Below are positions 53,657 to 61,555 of a stretch of 64,000 bases of DNA, piece by piece. The notes beneath the pieces were generated by a model, which was not told where the DNA came from, searched no databases, and worked only from the letters and a program-made list of their open reading frames with translations. The stretch lies in NCBI RefSeq assembly GCF_008274805.1, contig NZ_CP022579.1, forward strand, positions 2,914,001 through 2,978,000. The letters run 5' to 3'. The position numbers and the translations under genes were made by a program. Every line of letters starts with the position of its first letter. Positions within the stretch are counted from its first letter, which is position 1. Source of the DNA: Oryzomicrobium terrae. GTDB lineage: Bacteria > Pseudomonadota > Gammaproteobacteria > Burkholderiales > Rhodocyclaceae.

Positions 53657-54304
53657 CTAGCGGCCGGCCATCAGCTTGGCCTGCAACTCCGGGGAGGCGG
53701 CCACCGCCGAGAACGGCAGCAACCGGCCGCCCCGTTCGGTGACGAAGCGCTGACCCGCCTCGCGGCTGGCGAAGGCGGGCAGGCCGGCGTCGCCCATGGG
53801 GCCGCTGAGGTTGGAATCGATCACCACCAGGGCGTCGTCGCCGGGCAGCCATTTGCCGCTGTCGTAGTCGGTGAGGTACAGGTCGGCCACGTCCTCGCGG
53901 CGCCGTTGCGGCGCATAGCGCTCCAGGCGGTTGAGGAAGCGGAACAGGTTCACCGCCGAATCGAAGGCGGCGCCGCTGCGGTCGCGGAACACCACCTGGG
54001 TGCGCCACTTGGGAAAGCGCGCCGGATACATGCCGCACACCGGGCAGCGCTCGCTCTCACCGATGCGCCGGGGCGGGTAGTCGCGCTGCTGCAGGGGATC
54101 GAACCAGCGCGGCGCCACCTCGGCCACGGCGCCGGCGAGAAAGCCCACCACCAGAGCCAGCAGCAGGGTACGCAGGGGGATCAGCCACCAGCCGCGCCGC
54201 GCCCGGTCGGCGCGGCTGGCCCGGGATGACGTGGCCGAAGCCCGGTCCGGCCGGGTACGCGACGCGTCCGGATCGGCGGCAGGAGAAGATGGCGGGCGAT
54301 CCAT
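53657..54304 (-). CDS. Membrane-anchored NosL-like protein
   Basis: 215 residues from the ATG at 54304. A Pro/Ser/Arg-rich cytoplasmic start is followed by one membrane segment (WWLIPLRTLLLALVVGFLAG). A periplasmic NosL-type domain comes next: ERCPVCGMYPARFPKWRTQ (CxxCGM, the Cu(I)-binding motif), FDSAVNLFRFLNRL, VADLYLTDYDSGKWL, and a last part with FASREAGQRFVTERGG. It lies nine bp after the preceding gene in the nos operon. It likely delivers copper to NosZ, in addition to the true nosL upstream. Confidence 0.85.
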   Translation of the reverse strand: MDRPPSSPAADPDASRTRPDRASATSSRASRADRARRGWWLIPLRTLLLALVVGFLAGAVAEVAPRWFDPLQQRDYPPRRIGESERCPVCGMYPARFPKWRTQVVFRDRSGAAFDSAVNLFRFLNRLERYAPQRRREDVADLYLTDYDSGKWLPGDDALVVIDSNLSGPMGDAGLPAFASREAGQRFVTERGGRLLPFSAVAASPELQAKLMAGR

Positions 54305-54312
54305 GGCCAGGC

Positions 54313-54993
54313 TCAGTCGATGTGGCTGCCGAGCAGAGGATCGTCGGCCAGGGCACGCACCAGGGCTTCCAGGTTCTCCAGGGGCGGAGCGCCGGGGACG
54401 GTGACCGGCGCCGGCACGACGCTGCCGTCGGGCCGGTGCAGGTGGGCCCGGGCGGCGCCCAGGGCAGCGTCCGCCGGGCGCGGTGCGGTATCCAGGCACA
54501 GCTCGGCCTCGCCCCAGGTCCAGCGGTAAGCGTAGGCATCGGGGTCAGCCCAGCGCGCCTCGAGGCGCACGCCGCCGTCGATGAACACCAGCAGGGCATC
54601 CTGCTTCACTTCCACCGGGTGCTCCAGGCATTCGCCGCAGCGCTCTTCCAGGGGCTCGGCCACTTCCAGTAGCCACACCGCGGCGGGGGCGCTGTTGGCG
54701 GCGGCCTCGTCGGCGGCCAGGGGGGCGCCGTTGAGGGCCAGGGTGCGGGTCTTCAGGTCGGCGCGCACCGCCTCCTGGGTGGCGGACAGGGTCAGGGCCG
54801 ACAGGTAGCTCTCGTAGCCCGGGTGCTCGGCCACGCTGCCGGCCGCGATCGCCGCCAGCAGGGCGGCTTCATCGGCGGCACCGTGGGCGGCCAGGATCTG
54901 CTGGCGGTTCTCGCGCAGTTCGTAGAGCAGCTTGGCCAGTTGTTCCAGGGCCAGGGCCTCGTCGGGGGCAAGGCCTTCGTAGAAGACGTGCAT
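54313..54993 (-). CDS. Hypothetical protein within the nos operon
   Basis: 226 residues from the second ATG (54993), which is spaced correctly from GAGGA; an ATG six bases earlier is too close. No signal peptide or membrane segment. It is acidic and Ala/Leu-rich. A helical N-terminal part (ALALEQLAKLLYELRENRQQ) is followed by a likely beta region with ERCGECLEHPVEVKQD (a CxxC) and RLEARWADPDAYAYRWTWGE. I do not recognise a family. Position between nosL and the NosL-like gene suggests a cytoplasmic accessory function in N2O reductase expression or maturation (inference). Confidence 0.75.
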   Translation of the reverse strand: MHVFYEGLAPDEALALEQLAKLLYELRENRQQILAAHGAADEAALLAAIAAGSVAEHPGYESYLSALTLSATQEAVRADLKTRTLALNGAPLAADEAAANSAPAAVWLLEVAEPLEERCGECLEHPVEVKQDALLVFIDGGVRLEARWADPDAYAYRWTWGEAELCLDTAPRPADAALGAARAHLHRPDGSVVPAPVTVPGAPPLENLEALVRALADDPLLGSHID

Positions 54994-55026
54994 GGTCATG
55001 TTCCTCGGGAGGGGTTGGGGGGCCGC

Positions 55027-55578
55027 TTACATGCGCTTGTCGTGGAGGGCGCCGCCGTCGAGCACCACCATTTCCGGGGTGACCTGGTCGAAGCGCAGCA
55101 CGGTGCCGCCGTTTTTTGCCACGAAGGCCTGGGCATCAGCCTCCTGGGCGAAGGACGCCAGGGTGCCGCCCATGGAGCCGCGCTTCTTGCTGTCCTTGAC
55201 GTAGAAGGCGCTCTTGGCGTCGATCCAGTGGCCTTGCGGCGCATCCCAGTCGGTCTGGGCCATATCCTGGACGTAGAGGGCGCGCACCCGCTTCTGCTGC
55301 TCGGGCTTCAGGTAGAGGGAGAACATCTCCACCGTGTCGCAGAAGAAATCGGGCTTGTCGGCGCCGACGTAGTGGATCTGGGCCTTGGGCCCGGGAAAGT
55401 CGGCGAGCAGCATGCCGTCCAGGGCGCAGGAGGTGTCCCGGGAGACTTCCACCGGTACGCTCGGGCCGGATGCGCTCTGGCCGCAACCGGCCAGGAGCAC
55501 CACCAGGGCGGCGGCGGCCAGGCCGGCCAGGGGCCCGGCGCCGAGGGCCGGGCGGGCAACGGAAACGAAGGGGATCAT
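55027..55578 (-). CDS. nosL: Nitrous oxide reductase accessory lipoprotein NosL
   Basis: 183 residues. The signal ends in the lipobox LLAGC (Cys ~32). The copper motif is DTSCALDGMLLADFPGPKAQ. KPDFFCDTVEMFSLYLKPEQ, WIDAKSAFYVKDSKKRGSMG and LASFAQEADAQAFVAKNGGT follow, all typical of NosL. The protein binds Cu(I) in the periplasm and donates it to NosZ with the NosDFY transporter. The start overlaps the nosY stop (ATGA). Confidence 0.93.
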   Translation of the reverse strand: MIPFVSVARPALGAGPLAGLAAAALVVLLAGCGQSASGPSVPVEVSRDTSCALDGMLLADFPGPKAQIHYVGADKPDFFCDTVEMFSLYLKPEQQKRVRALYVQDMAQTDWDAPQGHWIDAKSAFYVKDSKKRGSMGGTLASFAQEADAQAFVAKNGGTVLRFDQVTPEMVVLDGGALHDKRM

Positions 55579-56399
55579 GGCTTGAATCTCCACATGGCCA
55601 CGCCCAGGGGCGCGGCGATCCAGGCGCCCATCACCGCGCAGAGCAGGGCGGGATGGGACAGGGCGGGGGGAAAGACGGTGGCCAGCCCGTACAGGGTGCG
55701 CACTTCGTCGAGGGAAAAGACGTTGAGGACCCGGAACACGTCGGCCGGGTTGAGCAGCAGCAGGTAGGGGAAAACGTCGCCACCGAACTGGCCGCCGCTC
55801 ACCACCAAGGCGCCGAGGATGAGCAGGTCGAAGATGAGGACGAAGAAGAACCACAGGGCGATGGCCAGCCCCGAGGCCCGGGTGCGGTCCAGGGCGAACA
55901 CCGAGACCATCACCGCCAGGGAGAGGAAGGCCAGGCCGAGCAGGATGGCGCTGCCCATGAAGCCGGCGTAGTGGCCCAAGGCGGAAACGCTCAGCTGGGG
56001 CGAGAGGATCAGCCCGACCAGGCCGAAACCGGTCACCGACGAGAAGGTGAGCGCCCCGGCCAGGCCCAGGTACTTGCCGAGGATGACCTCGACCCGGGTC
56101 ACCGGCAGGGTCAGCAGCAGGTCCAGGGAGCCCCGCTCCTTTTCGCCGACGATGGCATCGAAGCCGAGCATCAGGGCGATCAGGGGGATCAGGTAGATGA
56201 CCAGGCTGACCAGGGAGGCGATGGTCAGGTCGATGGAGCGAAAACCGACGCTGCCCTGCTGGGCGGTGCCGAAATAGGCGATCGACAGGGCGAAGACGGT
56301 GAACACCAGGGCAACCGCCAGCACCCAGCGGTTGCGGATGCGGTCCCAGAATTCCTTGCCGGCGATGACGGCGATGGGGTGCAAATCGAGCGTGGCCAT
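55575..56399 (-). CDS. nosY: ABC transporter permease NosY
   Basis: 274 residues with six membrane segments. Family blocks: VIAGKEFWDRIRNRWVLAVA, YLIPLIALMLGFDAIVGEKE with the coupling motif ERGSLDLLLTLPVTR, and the last helix with HPALLCAVMGAWIAAPLGVA. NosY with NosF and NosD forms the complex needed for CuZ assembly in NosZ. It begins three bp after the nosF stop. Confidence 0.94.
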   Translation of the reverse strand: MATLDLHPIAVIAGKEFWDRIRNRWVLAVALVFTVFALSIAYFGTAQQGSVGFRSIDLTIASLVSLVIYLIPLIALMLGFDAIVGEKERGSLDLLLTLPVTRVEVILGKYLGLAGALTFSSVTGFGLVGLILSPQLSVSALGHYAGFMGSAILLGLAFLSLAVMVSVFALDRTRASGLAIALWFFFVLIFDLLILGALVVSGGQFGGDVFPYLLLLNPADVFRVLNVFSLDEVRTLYGLATVFPPALSHPALLCAVMGAWIAAPLGVAMWRFKP

Positions 56400-56402
56400 G
56401 GC

Positions 56403-57395
56403 TTATCCCCGGGTTCCAAAAAAGACGTCTTCCAGGGACGGCTCGCGCACCTGGAGGTCGAGGAGCCGGTCGCCCAGCCCCATCAGGGCGGCCACTACGG
56501 CCAACTTGGCGTCCCGCGGGCAGGACAGAAGCAGGTGAGCCGCATCCACCGGAGCGGACGCACCCTCTTCCGCCGTCACCTCGCTCACCGGCAGCCCGGT
56601 CAGCACCGCCTGGAGCAGCGGGCCGTGACCCTCGGCCAGGCGCAGCGCCAGGGTCACCGGCAGGTTCAGGCCGTCGCGCAGCTGCTGCACCGTGCCCTGG
56701 GCCTTGATGCGACCGGCTTCGAGGACGGCCAGGCTATCCACCCGCTCCTGGATTTCGGCCAGGATGTGGGAGGTCAGCACCACCGTCACGCCGTCGCCGC
56801 GCAATTCGGCGATGATGCGGTAGAAGTCGCGGATGGCCTCCGGATCAAGGCCGGTGGTGGGCTCGTCGAGGAACAGCAGGCGCGGGTTGCCGAGCAAGGC
56901 CTGGGCGAAGCCGAGGCGCTGGCGCATGCCTTTCGAGTACTCGCGCACCCGCCGCACCGCGGCGTGGGCCAGGCCGACCCGCTCCAGCACCGCCGGGCAG
57001 CCGGCGTGGGAAACCCCCTTCAGGTCGGCAAAGAAACGCAGGGTCTCCAGGCCGGTGAGGTTGTCGTAGAGCACCACGTTTTCCGGCAGGTAGCCGATGG
57101 AGCGGCGCACCTGACGGAAGTCCGGGCCGTTCACCGGCCGGCCGAGCACGGTGATGCTGCCGGCGCTGGGGGTGATCAGGCCGAGCATCATCTTGAACAG
57201 GGTGCTCTTGCCCGCGCCGTTATGGCCGATCAGGCCGAACAGGGCACCAGCCGGGATATCCAGATCCACGCCGGCCACGGCGCGGATCTGACCGGCGGGA
57301 CCGAAGCGCTTTTCCACACCGCGCAGGGCAATCGGGGCCGCCGGCGGCGGAGCCGTCGCGATGGCCGCCAGGGAGAGGGACGTATCAGCGTTCAT
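56403..57395 (-). CDS. nosF: ABC transporter ATPase NosF
   Basis: 330 residues. Walker A GHNGAGKSTLFKMMLGL, Q-loop region RSIGYLPENVVLYDNLTG, signature YSKGMRQRLGFAQALLGN (divergent from LSGGQ as usual for NosF), Walker B LLFLDEPTTGLDPEAI and the switch VVLTSHILAEIQ. The C-terminal ~80 residues are a regulatory region. Its ATG overlaps the nosD end by 11 bp. Drives NosDFY. Confidence 0.95.
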   Translation of the reverse strand: MNADTSLSLAAIATAPPPAAPIALRGVEKRFGPAGQIRAVAGVDLDIPAGALFGLIGHNGAGKSTLFKMMLGLITPSAGSITVLGRPVNGPDFRQVRRSIGYLPENVVLYDNLTGLETLRFFADLKGVSHAGCPAVLERVGLAHAAVRRVREYSKGMRQRLGFAQALLGNPRLLFLDEPTTGLDPEAIRDFYRIIAELRGDGVTVVLTSHILAEIQERVDSLAVLEAGRIKAQGTVQQLRDGLNLPVTLALRLAEGHGPLLQAVLTGLPVSEVTAEEGASAPVDAAHLLLSCPRDAKLAVVAALMGLGDRLLDLQVREPSLEDVFFGTRG

Positions 57396-58734
57396 GAGTA
57401 TTCAGCCATTGGTTCCAGTGCGGGTCCGCCGGGTGCATCGCCGGGTAGCGGTCCACCACGCTGGGGGCGCGGAGCAGGGGGAATTGCTGGGCAATCAGGC
57501 GCAAGGTCTGGATGGCCGGGCTGGCGAGCAGCAGCTTGACCATGGGGTGGCGCCAGGAGAGCCGGTCCACCAGGTCGTTGGCCTCGTAGCCGACGTCGCC
57601 GATACCGTCGCCGTCCCGGTCCCAGCCCACGTAGTTGCTCCAGTGGTTGCCGTGACCCTTGATGCCCTTGCCGTCGCCCTTGCCGCCCCACACCTCGTCC
57701 CGGGCGCCGACGTACTTGACCTGCTCCCGGTTGGCGATGAAGTCGTTGTTTTCCACCGTGTTGCGGGTCGAGCCGGCCCACAGGTGCACGCCCACATCGT
57801 TGTCGATCACCCGGTTGCCGCACAGGGTGTTGTATTCGGCGTCGTAGATGAAGAAGCCCCGGGCGTTGCCGGCCACCACGTTGTTCTCGACGATGGCATC
57901 CTGGATGGTGCGCAGCATGATGCCGTGGTCGGAGTTGCCCCACACCCGGTTGTTGCGCACCACCTGGTCGCGCACTTCCATCAGCGCCAGGCCGCCCCGG
58001 TTGCGGTACACCTCGTTGTCCTCCCAGACGTTGTGGTAGGAGTTCATGTAGTGGGTGCCATAGCGGCTATCGTGCAGGCGATTGCCGCGGAACAGGGCAT
58101 GGTGCGAGACATCGACGTAGAGGGCGTCGCGCACGAAACTGATGCGGTTGTTCTCGACCCGGGCGCGCTCGGTGTTGTACAGCTGGATGCCGTTGCCGCG
58201 CTGGGAAGAGCCCAGGTCGCGCTTGCCGGTGATGACGTTGCCGCTCACCGCCACATCTTCGACGCCCTCGATCCAGAGGCCGAACAGGGTGTCGGCCAGG
58301 GTGCAGCCGCTCACTCGGGCGCGATGGGCGCCGGGTTGGATGTAGATGCCGGCGTTCTGCTCGCCCAGGTCCTCGCCGGAGGCCACCACGTTGAGGTCGG
58401 CCACGGTCACGTCGGTGGCGACGATGCGGATGGTGTCGCCCTTGAGGCCACCGTCCACCGTGGGCTTTTGCTCGGGCCGCTCACCACGCAGGGTGAGGGG
58501 CTTGGCGATGCGCAGGTTTTCCCGGTAGTGGCCCCGGGCCACCGTGACGGTGTCGCCGGCGGCCGCCCGGTCGATGGCGGTCTGGATCGACTGGCCTGGA
58601 ACGACGCGCCAGTCGGCCGCCTCCAGCCCCCCTGCCCGAAGAACGAGCAAGGACGCGGCGATCCACAGGCACCGCCCGAAGATCGAGGACTGGCGCGGGG
58701 TTTGACCCCGCGGCCTGAACGAATCGATGGTCAC
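57385..58734 (-). CDS. nosD: Periplasmic copper-maturation protein NosD
   Basis: 449 residues from the GTG at 58734 that overlaps the upstream stop (GTGA). The signal peptide (LWIAASLLVLRAGGLEA) begins unusually late, after about 22 residues of which QTPRQSSIF are encoded by a copy of the dispersed repeat. The rest is a right-handed beta-helix with CASH-type repeats: VENNRISFVRDALYVDVSHH, RLHDSRYGTHYMNS, DNEVYRNRGGLALMEV, and RDGDGIGDVGYEAND. NosD shuttles copper/sulphur to NosZ. Confidence 0.94.
   Translation of the reverse strand: MTIDSFRPRGQTPRQSSIFGRCLWIAASLLVLRAGGLEAADWRVVPGQSIQTAIDRAAAGDTVTVARGHYRENLRIAKPLTLRGERPEQKPTVDGGLKGDTIRIVATDVTVADLNVVASGEDLGEQNAGIYIQPGAHRARVSGCTLADTLFGLWIEGVEDVAVSGNVITGKRDLGSSQRGNGIQLYNTERARVENNRISFVRDALYVDVSHHALFRGNRLHDSRYGTHYMNSYHNVWEDNEVYRNRGGLALMEVRDQVVRNNRVWGNSDHGIMLRTIQDAIVENNVVAGNARGFFIYDAEYNTLCGNRVIDNDVGVHLWAGSTRNTVENNDFIANREQVKYVGARDEVWGGKGDGKGIKGHGNHWSNYVGWDRDGDGIGDVGYEANDLVDRLSWRHPMVKLLLASPAIQTLRLIAQQFPLLRAPSVVDRYPAMHPADPHWNQWLNTHER
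58671..58708 (-). repeat. Dispersed GC-rich repeat, copy at the 5' end of nosD
   Basis: On the minus strand it reads GGTCAAACCCCGCGCCAGTC then CTCGATCTTCGGGCGGT. The 24 bases from AAACCC to GATCT are identical to the prmC copy. It encodes residues ~9-20 of NosD before the signal peptide. Confidence 0.8.
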
Positions 58735-59156
58735 ACCACCACCCGGCCGAGGGCCTTCAGGGTGAGGAACAGCAGGGCGCCCACCAGCAGGTTCTTGAAG
58801 GCCACGTAGCAGATCAGATCCATCAGGCTGGCGGCCCGGTAACGCCGCCCCCACCAGGGGCCTTCCTTGACGTAGGGCTTGGCCGAACGGCGCACCAGCA
58901 CCTCGCAGGCGCTCCAGCCGACCCACCAGCCGATCAGGGCGCCGGCGCCCATCTCGCCCATGCCGGCCAGCACCCAGACGGTGGTCACCGCCACCGCCAG
59001 GGCCAGGCCCAAGGCCTGGACCAGCTTCTGCTGCGTGAACCCCACCCGGCTCCACGGCCACAGGTGGTCCCAGGCCTCGGCCAGCAGGCGTCGGGGGGCG
59101 GCCCCGTCGGCATAGGCCGGCTGGACCGGGTCGGTGAGCATGGTCGGATCAACCAT
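58731..59156 (-). CDS. Hypothetical membrane protein between nosR and nosD
   Basis: 141 residues. A soluble start (LLAEAWDHLWPWSRVGFTQQ) is followed by three hydrophobic segments: KLVQALGLALAVAVTTVWVL, MGAGALIGWWVGWSACEVLV, and YVAFKNLLVGALLFLTLKAL. Basic RRYRAASLMD lies between. I recognise no functional family, although small membrane proteins at this position are common in betaproteobacterial nos clusters. Overlaps nosR by 8 bp and nosD by 4 bp, so translation is coupled. Confidence 0.82.
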   Translation of the reverse strand: MVDPTMLTDPVQPAYADGAAPRRLLAEAWDHLWPWSRVGFTQQKLVQALGLALAVAVTTVWVLAGMGEMGAGALIGWWVGWSACEVLVRRSAKPYVKEGPWWGRRYRAASLMDLICYVAFKNLLVGALLFLTLKALGRVVV

Positions 59157-61374
59157 GGGTCGTCTCCTTGAGGGGTGCGGCAGGCACCGGGATGATGGGG
59201 ATGAAGTAACCGTCCTGGCCGATCGGGGTCAGGGGCTGGCCGGCCTTGGTGCGGCGCTTGCGCTCCTGGACCAGGGGCGGGCAGGCGTGGTCGTCATGAT
59301 AGAGGACCATGCAGTCGAGGCAGAGCAGACATTCGCGCTGGTCGATGCGGCCGTCCTTGTCGATGGCCTGGGAGCCGCAGCCGTGGGCGCAGGCGTTGCA
59401 GCTGGTGCACTCCTGCTTCCGCTTCAGGCCGAACCAGCGGAAGGTGGTGGGCATGGCCAGGGAGGCGCCCAGGGGGCACAGGTACTTGCAGAAGGGCCGC
59501 TCGACGAAGATCGACAAGCCGAGCAGGCCGGCGGCGAACAGGGTGTAGGGCCAGGAGCGGTTGAACAGGCCGACCAGGAAGGTGGTCTTGAACGGTTCGA
59601 CCTCGGCCAGTTTTTCCGCCAGGGGCATGGAGAAGAACGACACTGCCAGGAGGCCGAGGAAGATGGCGTACTTGAGCCACTTCAGCTTGTCATGCAGCGC
59701 CTTCGGCAGCTGGCGCTGGAAGCGCTTCAGGCCGATGCGCTCGCCCACCTTGTAGAGCAGCTCGGAGAGCGAGCCGAAGGGGCACAGCCAGCCGCAGAAC
59801 AGGCCCCGCCCCCAGAGGAAGACAGTGACGATGATGAAGACCCAGAAGATGAAGATGAACGGGTCGGACAGGAACAGCTCCCACTTCCACTGGAACAGCA
59901 GGGAGTGGAACCAGGTGAGCACCTGGGTGATCGACGGCTGGGCCATGGCGTAAAAGCCGACGAAGCCGATGGACACCACCCAGCCGGTGTACTTGAAGGC
60001 GTTAACCGGCCACTTGTTCTTGCGGCTGGCGCGGCGCACCAGGGCGTCGCGACGGGCATAGACGGTAGCCACGGCGATGAGCAGGACGACGAAGCCGGCG
60101 ATCTGCCAGGCCCGGTCCTTCCACATCTTCAGCCAGGGCGCATCGGGCTTCTTCACCACCGGGCGACCACCTTCCAGGTAGCGGGCGGGCAGCCACACCT
60201 CCCGGTCGAAGTTGGCGAAGGTCTTGGCCCCGGTGCTCTTGTCCAGCTTGTTGGCGAGGAAGACGAACTGCCAGGGGTAGGCGGCGGAGAAGGTCTTGCC
60301 GCGCACGATGAAGATGGCCGACTCGGTGTAGCTCGGCGCCCCGGCGGCGGAAACGCCATACAGGTTGAGGTAGTCCAGGTCGCGGAAGGTGTAGGTGTCG
60401 CGCTCCTGGCGCACCTGGACCCGGTCGTACAGGCCGCCGCGGACGAAGCCGGAGCCCTTGAACGATTCGATGCCGTCGCTCTTGATGACGAACAGGGCCT
60501 GCTCGCCCGGGTGCAGCCCGGACATCAGGCGCTCGTAGCCGTCCTTGCCGAGAATGCTGCGGCCCACGGTGGGCACGTTGAGCAGACCGAACCAGAGATC
60601 CACGTAGGGCCGACCGTCGCTCACCAACCCCACGTCCTGAGGCTTGACGGTGAGCCGGGCGATGCTGCCCTCGGCGACCAGCTGGTCCCAGGTGAGAGTC
60701 TCACCGGTGTCGATGAAGGTGGCGGGCGGGCGCACCTGGGGCTTGAGGATGCCGACCTGCTTGGCCACCTCGCCACCCGAGACCATCATCACCTGGTTCT
60801 GGGCAATCACGGTGACCGTGGCGCCGGTAATGGCGTCCAGGCCGATGATGCTCTCTTCGGGACGGGCCTTGCCGATCTCGATCTGGTCGCCGACAAACTT
60901 GCCCAGGTACTGCTCATTGAACTTGATCAGGGCCGACTCGGGGATGCCGAGCAGCAGGATCGGTTCGGAGTGCTTGAGGATCTTCACCCCGGCGAAACGG
61001 CCGGCGGTATCCATGCCGATCAGGGTGACCACCGGTTTGCCCGAGTAGGCGGGGATATCGACGATGTCGGTGGACAGCATGACGTAGCCGACCAACTTCT
61101 TCTCGCCCCCCTCGGTCTTGTAGGCCTCGACGAAGGGCGGCTGGCCGCGCCGCTCGGAAAAACTGTCGGCGCCGGGCATCACCTCGCGGCACGGCACGTA
61201 GTCGCACATGCGCGGTGAGGTATGCAGTTCAGGCGGCAAGGCAGCTTCGTAAGAATCGGCGCGAACCGTGCCGACAGCCCCGGGCAGGAGCACCATGGCG
61301 CCGGCCAGGACCGTGCCGAGCAGACCGCCGGCGAGGGTCCGGGAAAAACGCCGGCAAAGGCGAGCGAACATCAT
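59149..61374 (-). CDS. nosR: NosR, electron donor/regulatory flavoprotein for N2O reductase
   Basis: 741 residues. Signal peptide about 1-40, then a periplasmic FMN-binding domain (about 80-190; LDAITGATVTVIAQNQVMMV contains the covalent-FMN TGATxT motif). Membrane helices lie between about 410 and 640. FCGWLCPFGSLSEL and FCKYLCPLGASLAMP supply CxxxCP motifs. Two [4Fe-4S] ferredoxin motifs, CTSCNACAHGC and CLLCLDCMVLYHDDHACP, lie near the C-terminus. NosR passes quinol electrons to NosZ and is needed for its expression. An FNR-type box lies 57 bp upstream of the ATG. Confidence 0.96.
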   Translation of the reverse strand: MMFARLCRRFSRTLAGGLLGTVLAGAMVLLPGAVGTVRADSYEAALPPELHTSPRMCDYVPCREVMPGADSFSERRGQPPFVEAYKTEGGEKKLVGYVMLSTDIVDIPAYSGKPVVTLIGMDTAGRFAGVKILKHSEPILLLGIPESALIKFNEQYLGKFVGDQIEIGKARPEESIIGLDAITGATVTVIAQNQVMMVSGGEVAKQVGILKPQVRPPATFIDTGETLTWDQLVAEGSIARLTVKPQDVGLVSDGRPYVDLWFGLLNVPTVGRSILGKDGYERLMSGLHPGEQALFVIKSDGIESFKGSGFVRGGLYDRVQVRQERDTYTFRDLDYLNLYGVSAAGAPSYTESAIFIVRGKTFSAAYPWQFVFLANKLDKSTGAKTFANFDREVWLPARYLEGGRPVVKKPDAPWLKMWKDRAWQIAGFVVLLIAVATVYARRDALVRRASRKNKWPVNAFKYTGWVVSIGFVGFYAMAQPSITQVLTWFHSLLFQWKWELFLSDPFIFIFWVFIIVTVFLWGRGLFCGWLCPFGSLSELLYKVGERIGLKRFQRQLPKALHDKLKWLKYAIFLGLLAVSFFSMPLAEKLAEVEPFKTTFLVGLFNRSWPYTLFAAGLLGLSIFVERPFCKYLCPLGASLAMPTTFRWFGLKRKQECTSCNACAHGCGSQAIDKDGRIDQRECLLCLDCMVLYHDDHACPPLVQERKRRTKAGQPLTPIGQDGYFIPIIPVPAAPLKETTHG

Positions 61375-61431
61375 CTACGACTCCCTGATCTGTAATTCAG
61401 CAAATGGTGATTTACAGCGCCCCATCTGCCC

Positions 61432-61445
61432 TTAACGCAAATCAA
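61432..61445 (-). promoter_or_regulatory. FNR/DNR-type box upstream of nosR
   Basis: On the minus strand TTGAT-TTGC-GTTAA: the left half is perfect and the right half has three of five bases of ATCAA. The centre lies 64-65 bp before the nosR start, giving a start site near 61397 for a class II (-41.5) activator. This separates nosR expression from nosZ. Confidence 0.7.
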
Positions 61446-61493
61446 GACGAAAAATTACGGGGAACATCCCGCGCCCGTAATCCGGACGCGCCA

Positions 61494-61526
61494 AGGAAAA
61501 AAAGGGAGACGCAAGCGTCTCCCCCA
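61494..61526 (-). terminator. Intrinsic terminator after nosZ
   Basis: Read on minus: GGGAGACGC-TT-GCGTCTCCC then TTTTTTTCC. It closes the nosZ transcript, so nosR and the genes after it need their own promoter. Confidence 0.9.
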
Positions 61527-61555
61527 ACTCTCCATGCGGGTGAATCAACCGAGGA

